Shown here: positions 37,811 to 45,220 of the stretch, one piece after another
How positions within the stretch are numbered: the first letter of the stretch is position 1
How the letters are laid out: every line of letters starts with the position of its first letter
NCBI RefSeq assembly: GCF_000745965.1
Contig: NZ_JQKI01000021.1
Coordinates: forward strand, 46,011 to 110,010
Source: Edaphobacter aggregans DSM 19364
GTDB lineage: Bacteria > Acidobacteriota > Terriglobia > Terriglobales > Acidobacteriaceae
Reading direction: 5' to 3'
Length of the DNA: 64,000 nucleotides
Program-made: the position numbers and the translations under genes
The notes under the pieces: model-generated
What the model saw: the letters and a program-made list of their open reading frames with translations, nothing else
The model's database searches: none
Told to the model about the DNA's origin: nothing

Positions 37811-39466
37811 ATGTCAACTATTCCGGCGACTGACCTTCGCCCTCAACTCTCGTCGTGGGCTACCAGGCTCTCGCCGCCGCAGGCTGCGGGACTGGCGGCT
37901 GGTCTTGCGGTGCTCGGCCTGTCGAGCATCCGATCGACCGCACTCTTCCTATGGGGCATGTGGACGACGGACGCGTTGAAGTCGATCGGGATGATGATCC
38001 CGCTGGTCAGCTTCATCCTGATCCTTCGCGCATGGCGGTCGCTGGGCTGGGAGATGAATGGAAGCTGGTGGGGGATGGCCATCCTCGCCGTTACGATCGC
38101 CGCTGTGCATCTTCGCGATCAGGCGATTCTGATCTTTGTTCTCTCGCCACAGTGGAACATCTACCTCCCTCCGCATTCGCTGGTCGCGTTTGCGTATGTG
38201 TCGGGTGTGGTCCTGCTGTTTGGGGGGACGAAGCTGTATCGCGCAGCGCTGTTTCCGATCATCCTGATGTGGTTCGTCAATCCGGTTCCGCACATCTTCA
38301 ACGTCTTTGTCGACCTGCCGCTGCAGCGGGTCTCGGCGCACGTCGCGCGAGCGTTTGCGATGGCGCTGGGCCAGCCTCTGACGCCGGACCAGATGCGGCT
38401 GATGTTCACGCCAAACTTCGGGATGTTCATCGCTCCGGGCTGCAATGGCATTCGCGGAGCAGTGACGATGGGCTTTATCTCCCTGGTGGCGGGATACGTC
38501 TACCGGTTCCGGTGGTACGTGCATGCCTCGATTGTTGCCGGCGCGGTTCTGCTGGGGTATGTCTTCAACTTTGCGCGACTCTGCCTGCTGGTGATCTATT
38601 ACATCATCGCGCTGCGGTTCACGTGGCTTCAGAACAAGGCGAAGCTGGCCGACTACATTATTGGTGGGTGTCTCTTTCTGGGAGCGACCTTTCTTCTCTT
38701 CCACGTCGTTCGGAGGTTTGGAGACTCCACGCGGCGTGCGGCACCCGAAACGCAGGAGATGGAGGAGCCCTCTCAGGGATCGAGGCTGTTCGTGCGGATT
38801 CGGTTTGCAGTGATGGCCATGATAGCCGTGTTTGGCTGCTACGGGACCGCTCGCGCAGTGATGCACGATATTGGCGGCGATGCTGCGCAGACGAGGACCA
38901 GCCCAACCTCTCCTGGTGCGTTTCCCGAGCGCATTGGCGGCTATTCGCTGGTTCGCACATGGAATGAGACCCTCGTTACTGGTCCGCTGTTGTTCCACTG
39001 GGCCGAGTATGCGCCCGCCGATGGCGGTACGCACATCTCGCTGGGCGTCTCGCCGGTGCTTGGTTCGCACGACACACTGATCTGTCATTCGGCGCGCGGA
39101 GAAGATCCGCTCTGGCGCGATCAGCTGACGGTCGAGATGGCGAACCATGTCTCCGTCGGCTTCAGCGCGGCGTTGTATAACAACGGCGCAGTGCAATATC
39201 TTGAGGCGACGACGATCTGTAGCGGATCGAAGTGCGGCGAGTATTCGAACGATCGAAGACACTTCGGCTTTGTGTACAGCAAGCCCGATCCTCATGCTCT
39301 GTTCTCACAGGATCCGCAGCGTCCTATTCCCATTCTGCTGAAGGCAGAGACGCTGGATACGACGATGCTGCCGGAGGTGGCGCGAGTGAAGTTGTCTGCG
39401 GATATGACCGAGTTCCTGTCTGCGGCCGATCTCGATGCTCTCTTGCAGCCATACAGGCGGAGGTAG
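37811..39466 (+). CDS. xrtJ: Exosortase (probable XrtJ type) with EpsI-like C-terminal region
   Basis: A 551-residue membrane protein. The N-terminal 300 residues have about eight hydrophobic helices and the exosortase pattern: Cys211 in FIAPGCNGIRGAVTMGFISL and Arg256 in VFNFARLCLLVIYY. The third catalytic residue, a His four residues before a conserved Gly, is Asp281 here (LADYIIGG). After another helix near residue 340 a soluble C-terminal part (FPERIGGYSLVRTWNE, LGVSPVLGSHDTLICHSARG) resembles EpsI/DUF3485 domains that are often fused to or encoded beside exosortases. Exosortases process proteins with PEP-CTERM-like tails during export. The small PENPT protein 48 bases upstream is the likely substrate. 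The ATG lies inside CGGCATG with no strong ribosome site. Confidence 0.85.
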   Translation: MSTIPATDLRPQLSSWATRLSPPQAAGLAAGLAVLGLSSIRSTALFLWGMWTTDALKSIGMMIPLVSFILILRAWRSLGWEMNGSWWGMAILAVTIAAVHLRDQAILIFVLSPQWNIYLPPHSLVAFAYVSGVVLLFGGTKLYRAALFPIILMWFVNPVPHIFNVFVDLPLQRVSAHVARAFAMALGQPLTPDQMRLMFTPNFGMFIAPGCNGIRGAVTMGFISLVAGYVYRFRWYVHASIVAGAVLLGYVFNFARLCLLVIYYIIALRFTWLQNKAKLADYIIGGCLFLGATFLLFHVVRRFGDSTRRAAPETQEMEEPSQGSRLFVRIRFAVMAMIAVFGCYGTARAVMHDIGGDAAQTRTSPTSPGAFPERIGGYSLVRTWNETLVTGPLLFHWAEYAPADGGTHISLGVSPVLGSHDTLICHSARGEDPLWRDQLTVEMANHVSVGFSAALYNNGAVQYLEATTICSGSKCGEYSNDRRHFGFVYSKPDPHALFSQDPQRPIPILLKAETLDTTMLPEVARVKLSADMTEFLSAADLDALLQPYRRR

Positions 39467-39475
39467 CGAGCCGCA

Positions 39476-41431
39476 ATGGCGACAGGCTACCGAATGACGC
39501 TCCGACCTTGCGCTGCTGCACTGGCTCTTGCTGTGACGCTTGCCGGTGTTGTGCCGTTGACCGGCTGCAGTACTGGGACGACGGCTGTTGACCCTCCCAC
39601 GACGACACCTCCGACCACGACGCCGCCGACCACAACACCGCCAACGCCACCCGCAGCGCCATCGCTGCTGGTTTCGGGTAAAGTGCTCGCCGGCACACAG
39701 CCGATCTCTGGAGCAAGCGTTCAGGTATACGCGGCGGGGACGACGGGCAATGGCTCGGCGGCGACGGCGTTGCTCGCCTCTCCGGTGACGACGGATGCGA
39801 GTGGGGCGTTCACCATCACTTCGGGGCTGAACTGCGCCTCTACCTCGTCGATGCTGTACCTGATTGCCCGTGGGGGACAGGTGGGTTCGGCGCCGGCCAA
39901 TGCGGGGATTGCGTTGGCCACGGCGATGGGCGCGTGCAGCCAGTTGTCGACGAGTACGACGGCACAGTTCACGGTGAACGAGGTCACTACGGTTGCGACA
40001 GTTTGGGCGCTGTCGCAGTTCTTCGGCTCCGGAGGCAGCATTGGAGCGACAGCGACCAACGCCAAGGGACTGGCCAACGCGTTTGCGACGGCTGCCAATC
40101 TGGCAGATCCGGCGGCCGGGAAGTCGCCAGGAACAGGGTTTCCATCGACCGGAAAGTCTCCTGCGCCGAAGGTCAACGCGCTGGCGAGGCTGCTGAATAC
40201 GTGTGTTTCGTATACCGCGGCTCCGGGTTCGGCGAATCCCTGCGACAAGCTCTTTCAGAATGTGACAGTAACGGGTTCGCCGTCGCCGTCGAATACGCTC
40301 GATGCGGCTCTTAGCCTTGCGCGCAACGCTGGCAACAATGTCGCCGGTCTTTATACGCAGTCGACCGCGAGCACTGCATTCTCACCTGCGCTCTCCAGCG
40401 TTCCGTCCGACTGGACGATCTCGATCAACTTTACGGGCGGCGGAATGAACGGCCCCACTGGCGTCGGCGTCGACGGCCAGGGGAACATCTGGGTTGCAAG
40501 CTACTTTGGAGGAGTCGCCTCACAGTTTACGCCGACGGGCTCGCCGGTCTTTGCCCCAGGCATTACGGGCTCTGGTTTGTACCACTCTTACGGTCTCGCG
40601 ATCGACAGCCAGAACAACGTCTGGATTCCGAATGAAGACAGCCCATCGAGCGTGAACAAGACACTTGGATCGGTCACTGTGCTGAATTCGGCCGGACAGG
40701 CTATATCGGGAGCGGATGGCTTCACCGCCGGCGGGATTTACAATCCTGTTGCCATCGCCATCGATACCAATGGCACGGCTTGGGTGGTGGACTTTGGCAA
40801 CGCGCACGTGACATTGCTCTCGAGCACAGGAGCGCCATTGTCAGGAACATCCGGTTACACGGCCCCGACTCTTGCCTTTTCGGCCTCGGTTGCCATCGAT
40901 GCGAATCACAACGGCTGGATTGGCAACCAGAACGATGAAGTGGTGACGCGCATCTCCGCCGATGGAGCCCAGACCAGTGGTATCTCTTGCTGCAATGGGG
41001 CACAGGGGATTGCCGTCGATCAACACGGCTATGTATGGGTGTCGAACTTCTACGGGGACAGCATCAGCCTGCTCTCGTCGACGGGCTCGATCATTTCAGC
41101 AGGTTATTCGGCGAGCAGCGTGTTGAAGCCGCAGGGAATTGCGATCGATGGCGCAGGCGTAGTCTGGGTGGCCAGCGTCCGCAATGTGACCGGAGCCGCC
41201 AGTGCGACGCTGACCCAGATGGCCGGATCTGCCAGTGCTTCGCCTGGACAGATTCTTTCGCCGGCTGGGGGCTGGCTGGCCGATGCCGGTATGCTCGTTC
41301 CCTACGGAGTTGCTGTGGACGCAAGCGGCAACCTTTGGATCACCAACTTCGGCAGTAACATACTTACGGAGGTCGTCGGACTGGCGTCGCCAGTACGGGC
41401 ACCGTTGAATGGGCCTCCTCAGGCTCCCTGA
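39476..41431 (+). CDS. NHL-repeat lipoprotein
   Basis: A 651-residue exported protein. The lipobox is LTGC at residues 28-31, then a linker of three PTTTP repeats (39596-39652), a carboxypeptidase-regulatory-like segment (LLVSGKVLAGTQPISGASVQ) and, from about residue 320, NHL/Vgb-type beta-propeller repeats: GPTGVGVDGQGNIWVASYFG, SYGLAIDSQNNVWIPNED, NPVAIAIDTNGTAWVVDFGN, GAQGIAVDQHGYVWVSNFYG, KPQGIAIDGAGVVWVASVRN and VPYGVAVDASGNLWITNFGS. Six blades are visible. It would be anchored at the outer membrane and bind or sense a ligand; no catalytic residues are recognisable. It begins 9 bases after the exosortase stop and may be cotranscribed, although it carries no exosortase tail. Confidence 0.88.
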   Translation: MATGYRMTLRPCAAALALAVTLAGVVPLTGCSTGTTAVDPPTTTPPTTTPPTTTPPTPPAAPSLLVSGKVLAGTQPISGASVQVYAAGTTGNGSAATALLASPVTTDASGAFTITSGLNCASTSSMLYLIARGGQVGSAPANAGIALATAMGACSQLSTSTTAQFTVNEVTTVATVWALSQFFGSGGSIGATATNAKGLANAFATAANLADPAAGKSPGTGFPSTGKSPAPKVNALARLLNTCVSYTAAPGSANPCDKLFQNVTVTGSPSPSNTLDAALSLARNAGNNVAGLYTQSTASTAFSPALSSVPSDWTISINFTGGGMNGPTGVGVDGQGNIWVASYFGGVASQFTPTGSPVFAPGITGSGLYHSYGLAIDSQNNVWIPNEDSPSSVNKTLGSVTVLNSAGQAISGADGFTAGGIYNPVAIAIDTNGTAWVVDFGNAHVTLLSSTGAPLSGTSGYTAPTLAFSASVAIDANHNGWIGNQNDEVVTRISADGAQTSGISCCNGAQGIAVDQHGYVWVSNFYGDSISLLSSTGSIISAGYSASSVLKPQGIAIDGAGVVWVASVRNVTGAASATLTQMAGSASASPGQILSPAGGWLADAGMLVPYGVAVDASGNLWITNFGSNILTEVVGLASPVRAPLNGPPQAP

Positions 41432-41695
41432 CGCGAGCACCCATTTCGCTGATACCGGCCAACTTCTCGCGTGATGCGCAGCTGTCAGCGCAGGCGTTCT
41501 GACGAACCTCAAATCCGAATCGAGGCCGTCCTGCGAAGAGCGGGGCGGCTCTTTGTTTGTGACCTGGTTGCGCAGAATACATCAAATGGGGAGCGGGGAT
41601 ACTGATTGGGCGGGCAGCGACGCACGCGCGGTCCAGAAGACGCCGCATCGCACCGGGCACCGCACGAATCAGTCAGGACGGACAGGAGTCTCATC

Positions 41696-42331
41696 ATGGG
41701 ACGCAGCTTCGCTCGCGTTGCCTTTACGCCACTCGTCAAGAAGCAGCAGGCCCTGCGGGGCAGCCGGCAGCAGTATGAGCGCGCCGAGCAGTTCGGCAAG
41801 GCGGGCGATGTTCTCACGGAGGCGGAGCGCGAATTCATTCTGTCTCGCGACTCCCTTTACATGGCGACGGTCAGCGAGACAGGGTGGCCGTATATCCAGC
41901 ACCGCGGCGGCCAACCCGGTTTTCTTCACGTTCTCGACGATCGCAGGATTGCCTTTGCCGACTACCGCGGCAACCGGCAGTACATCAGCCTCGGCAACAT
42001 CGAGCACGATGATCGTGTCGCTCTATTCCTGATGGATTACCCGACGTGCAGTCGGCTGAAGATTCTGGGACATGCCGAGGTTCGCGAGGGAGCCGATGCC
42101 CAGACGCTCATTGGCGAACTCAGCGGCCCTGGCGTGCGCCCGCTGGCCGAACGCGCCATCGTCGTCCGCATTGAGGCCTTCGACTGGAACTGCCAGCAGT
42201 ACATTACTCCGCGCTATACGGAAGAGCAGGTTGTTCAAGTGATGGCTCCGGTTCGCCAGCGACTCGCTGAGTTAGAAGAGGAGAACAAACGGTTGCGCGC
42301 AGAGCTGGATCGGGTGGCTCTCAAGGGATGA
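41696..42331 (+). CDS. Pyridoxamine 5'-phosphate oxidase family protein
   Basis: A 211-residue protein with the split-barrel flavin-binding fold. Family segments are DVLTEAEREFILSRDSLYMA, TVSETGWPYIQHRGGQPGFL, FADYRGNRQYISLGNIEHDD and RVALFLMDYPTCSRLKILGH. The C-terminal 35 residues form a charged coiled coil (APVRQRLAELEEENKRLRAE) not needed for the fold. ACAGGAG precedes the ATG at 41696. Members bind FMN, F420 or haem and include nitroreductase-like and general stress enzymes; which cofactor applies cannot be read here. The preceding 264 bases hold no gene. It ends 5 bases from the convergent GNAT gene. Confidence 0.88.
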   Translation: MGRSFARVAFTPLVKKQQALRGSRQQYERAEQFGKAGDVLTEAEREFILSRDSLYMATVSETGWPYIQHRGGQPGFLHVLDDRRIAFADYRGNRQYISLGNIEHDDRVALFLMDYPTCSRLKILGHAEVREGADAQTLIGELSGPGVRPLAERAIVVRIEAFDWNCQQYITPRYTEEQVVQVMAPVRQRLAELEEENKRLRAELDRVALKG

Positions 42332-42335
42332 GCGC

Positions 42336-42845
42336 CTACGATGTTGGGAGACGCTTCTCGTAGCAGAAGAAGCGCAGCCCCGGTCGCAGCCTGAGTGTAA
42401 TCTCGCCGGCGAAGCGATAGCCCAGACCTGGGAAGAGCCGCTGTGTGGCCTGATTCTCGACGTTGGTATCCACGCGAATGACGGGAAGCGCCTGTGTTGC
42501 GGCCACCTTCTCGGCCTGCTGCATCAACGCCCGCGCAACGCCGGCTCCGCGGGATTGGGGATCGACGGCAAGACGATGCACCACGAGGGCGGGCTCGGTA
42601 TCGTCCCAATCTGCCTGCACGTAGTCTGGCTCGGGATCGCTGGATAAAGCGACCACTCCAGCGATGGCTCCGCTGATCTCGGCCACCCACAGCTGTCCGC
42701 GCTGAACGTCGCGCGCGAAGACCTCTGGGTTGGGATAGTTCTCGTCCCACTGCAGATTTCCGGTCGCGCGCATCAACGGCACAACACGCTGGACCAGCAA
42801 TGCCAGCGACGGTATGTCCTCCAGTGTCGCGAGACGGATGCGCAT
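42336..42845 (-). CDS. GNAT family N-acetyltransferase
   Basis: A 169-residue acetyl-CoA-dependent acyltransferase. The acetyl-CoA loop is LAVDPQSRGAGVARALMQQA in the V/I-x-x-x-x-Q-x-x-G-x-G/A style, preceded by the beta-4 strand of LVVHRLAVDP, and followed by RVDTNVENQATQRLFPGLGY, the usual N-x-x-A-x-x-x-Y/F segment. The start MRIRLATLEDIPSLALLV is the standard GNAT opening. It stands alone, with coding ends 5 bases from the convergent flavin-fold gene. The acceptor (amino acid, peptide or small amine) is unknown. Confidence 0.92.
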   Translation of the reverse strand: MRIRLATLEDIPSLALLVQRVVPLMRATGNLQWDENYPNPEVFARDVQRGQLWVAEISGAIAGVVALSSDPEPDYVQADWDDTEPALVVHRLAVDPQSRGAGVARALMQQAEKVAATQALPVIRVDTNVENQATQRLFPGLGYRFAGEITLRLRPGLRFFCYEKRLPTS

Positions 42846-42928
42846 AGCTTCAGCCTATCGCATGTCAGAAGTTGAAACTCCTTGAGCTCCGTGCGCTAGA
42901 CTAGACTGTTTGCCACCGGAGGAACTCT

Positions 42929-44131
42929 ATGTTTTGGCGAACTTGTTTTGCTGCTTTCTCCATGGTTGCGCTTGCCGCAATGGGCCAGGAGCCTGCGCAA
43001 ACGTCCCTTCAGAATCTGCCCAAGCCAGTGTACGGCTCCGTCTCCGGACGGATCACATGCGAGAACAACCTGCCGGCGCGGCTTGCCGTTGTGACCTTGC
43101 TGCCGATCGGAGACGCCTCTGAACCGCCAACGTCCTCTCGGGCGGTCAGCCGCCCTGTGCTTACGCCGGTGGATACGCAACTCGACGGCAGTTTCACCAT
43201 TCCGCACGTGGCACCCGGATACTACTACGTTGTCGTACAGTACCCTGGTTATGTCTCTCCTATTGCGCAACTGAACCGCGAGGATCTCATCCGTCCTTCG
43301 CTCGAGATGCAAAAGTTCATCGCGAGTGTGCTGCCGGCGGTCGCGGTCGATCCTAACCGGGTGAGCAACGTCGATGTGCGGTTAAGGCGCGGCGCCTCCA
43401 TCAATGGCTATATTCGCTATGACGATGGGAGCCCTGCTCCCGGACTTCAGATTCGCGTTCTGCGCAAGGATGGTAAAGGGAAATGGATTGGCGTGCCTAT
43501 CCGGGATGGCGGCGGTTCCGATGATCTGGGCCGTTATCGCATCGTTGGCCTCCCCGCAGGGGAATACATGCTGGAGGCCAGCCTTCAGGTCTTTGAACGA
43601 TACACGGACTACCTCTTCGACGGTGGCGGCTCAAGCTCCAGCGGGACGAAGTTCGGAATCAAGATCTACTCCGGGAGCGAGACTCGCAGGCGCGACGCCA
43701 AGCTGATCAAGCTCAACGATGGTGAAGATGACTCGAGCGAGGACATGGTCATTCCGCTCTCAAAGCTTCACAGTGTAACCGGCAGCATCGTTCAGGCGCG
43801 TACCGGGCACGTCGTCAGCGCCGGCACTGTGGTTCTTCTTTATCCGGATGACAACTCGGAGGCGTTTTCCACCAAGGTCGATAAGGATGATTCGATGTTC
43901 CATTTCGACTTTGTTCCCGAGGGTAGCTATATCCTGAAAGTCGCCAACGCGCGGGACGTCTCGCGGGAGGAGATCTCCAATGGCAAGAACAGCATGCCGC
44001 CGACTCACACGAAGGAGACGACTCTTAAGAGCTACGGCCCGCAGCAGCAACCTCTGCTGATTGAGGGAGATCTCTCTGGGCTGCTGCTCCCCGTTCCTGA
44101 AGCCGCTGCCCCAGCGAAGGGCGCGCAGTAA
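42929..44131 (+). CDS. Exported carboxypeptidase-regulatory-like domain protein
   Basis: A 400-residue exported protein with signal peptide MFWRTCFAAFSMVALAAMGQ. It contains several transthyretin-like (CarboxypepD-reg) segments: VYGSVSGRITCENNLPARLA, LDGSFTIPHVAPGYYYVVVQ, GASINGYIRYDDGSPAPGLQ, DDLGRYRIVGLPAGEYMLEA and KDDSMFHFDFVPEGSYILKV. Such domains are abundant in acidobacterial secreted proteins and usually bind or present rather than catalyse. No lipobox, membrane anchor or TonB-type plug is visible. GGAGG precedes the ATG. It is convergent with a small unknown gene 3 bases away. Confidence 0.82.
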   Translation: MFWRTCFAAFSMVALAAMGQEPAQTSLQNLPKPVYGSVSGRITCENNLPARLAVVTLLPIGDASEPPTSSRAVSRPVLTPVDTQLDGSFTIPHVAPGYYYVVVQYPGYVSPIAQLNREDLIRPSLEMQKFIASVLPAVAVDPNRVSNVDVRLRRGASINGYIRYDDGSPAPGLQIRVLRKDGKGKWIGVPIRDGGGSDDLGRYRIVGLPAGEYMLEASLQVFERYTDYLFDGGGSSSSGTKFGIKIYSGSETRRRDAKLIKLNDGEDDSSEDMVIPLSKLHSVTGSIVQARTGHVVSAGTVVLLYPDDNSEAFSTKVDKDDSMFHFDFVPEGSYILKVANARDVSREEISNGKNSMPPTHTKETTLKSYGPQQQPLLIEGDLSGLLLPVPEAAAPAKGAQ

Positions 44132-44134
44132 CAA

Positions 44135-44422
44135 CTACATGATGCGGAAGCGCTCGCGCATCAGGCGCTGGAAGCGCGGTCTCCAGATCAGGTCGTAGGC
44201 CAACTCCTTGCCAGGAAACATGGCCAGCGCGGCTTTGCGTGAGTCGGCGATCATCTGCGACGCCTCATCGACGGTGAGCGTCGCGTCCTGCGCGATCACC
44301 TGCATCACCATGTTCATCATCATCTGCATCCGCCGGATCAGCTTCTGTTCTTCCGCCAGCTCTTCCGGGGTTGCCGCAACGATTTGCCTGTCTGCACGCT
44401 CCGAGTCCTGCTTCAGTTCCAT
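44135..44422 (-). CDS. Small conserved-looking protein, function unknown
   Basis: A 95-residue, probably all-helical cytoplasmic protein. The N-terminus is charged (MELKQDSERADRQIVAAT PE), the centre has a Met-rich helix (RRMQMMMNMVMQVIAQDATL) and the C-terminus has a FPGKELAYDLIWRPRFQRLM segment that looks like a defined domain end. I do not recognise a family. It ends 3 bases from the upstream convergent gene. No good ribosome site is seen, but the codon pattern and even composition support coding. Confidence 0.6.
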   Translation of the reverse strand: MELKQDSERADRQIVAATPEELAEEQKLIRRMQMMMNMVMQVIAQDATLTVDEASQMIADSRKAALAMFPGKELAYDLIWRPRFQRLMRERFRIM

Positions 44423-44526
44423 GTGGCCAAGCCTCCGCTGGTCTCACGTTACTCCTAACCGAGGCGGTCGTGAATAAAAAATGGAGATGCGAGAGCGTTA
44501 CCGTTCTGGATGTCAGCCGCAATACG

Positions 44527-45069
44527 TCAGACGCGCAGGCGACGGCGAACAAAGGACATTGCCGCAGCCGCTCCGGTTCCCAGCAGGAGCAATGTTGCCG
44601 GCTCCGGAGTTGCAATGATCTGGTCGCGAATCTCTCCACCTGGGAACACGGCATTGTGGATATTCGTGTAAGCGCTTCCGTTGTTCATACCGGCGATAAG
44701 GGCAGCCTCTGTTCCCCCGTCGCTGAAGGCAAAAGTTGAGAGATCGATCGTGTTGGTGTACGTTCCCGAGGTTGCGTTCGGAAATCCGTCGAATGGTACC
44801 CAGACCGGTGCATTCGTACCGGGGGATGCGCAGCAGTGGATATGCGCCGCCGATGCCGGTCCACCGATCAGGCCGGAGAAGGTGATATCGATGGTTAGCA
44901 TGTCGCCGGTAAGCGTGTACAGGGCAGTTCCGGTCGCGGGCGAGGCGTTCGGAGGAACCTCGCCGCCGCCACTCATCAATGATATGTAGGTGATCGTATC
45001 TGCAAAGCAGCGGGCCGGAAGACTCACTGCAGCGGCCACAGCACAGGTCATCAAAAGTCGCTTGAACAT
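44527..45069 (-). CDS. PEP-CTERM protein with CHRD-like domain
   Basis: A 180-residue exported protein with signal peptide (MFKRLLMTCAVAAAVSLPAR then CFAD), a CHRD-like domain (LMSGGGEVPPNASPATGTAL, AAHIHCCASPGTNAPVWVPF and AVFPGGEIRDQI) and a PEP-CTERM tail, TPEPATLLLLGTGAAAAMSF followed by VRRRLRV. The HIHCC segment places two adjacent cysteines next to the domain's conserved His. Start 45069 follows AAAGGA; the open frame to 45120 is longer. Upstream lies an exact 19-bp tandem repeat. It depends on a PEP-recognising exosortase not seen in the window, unless the exosortase at 38 kb has wider specificity. Confidence 0.88.
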   Translation of the reverse strand: MFKRLLMTCAVAAAVSLPARCFADTITYISLMSGGGEVPPNASPATGTALYTLTGDMLTIDITFSGLIGGPASAAHIHCCASPGTNAPVWVPFDGFPNATSGTYTNTIDLSTFAFSDGGTEAALIAGMNNGSAYTNIHNAVFPGGEIRDQIIATPEPATLLLLGTGAAAAMSFVRRRLRV

Positions 45070-45108
45070 GATCACTCGGTCCTTTCGAAGTGGAGTCAGG
45101 GCCCGGGC

Positions 45109-45146
45109 GTACGAGGTCAAACATACTGTACGAGGTCAAACATACT
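45109..45146. repeat. Exact tandem 19-bp duplication upstream of the CHRD PEP-CTERM gene
   Basis: GTACGAGGTCAAACATACT occurs twice head to tail (45109-45127 and 45128-45146), 40 bases before the start of the minus-strand gene. On the minus strand each unit contains TTTGACC, a -35-like word. It could be a doubled operator or a recent slippage. Confidence 0.9.
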
Positions 45147-45220
45147 TATGCGATGCATGATTTGAGGACGGTGAGTTGTAAAAAATAAGTCACGGAGGAG
45201 CCGCTAAGAAAGCAAAGCGC

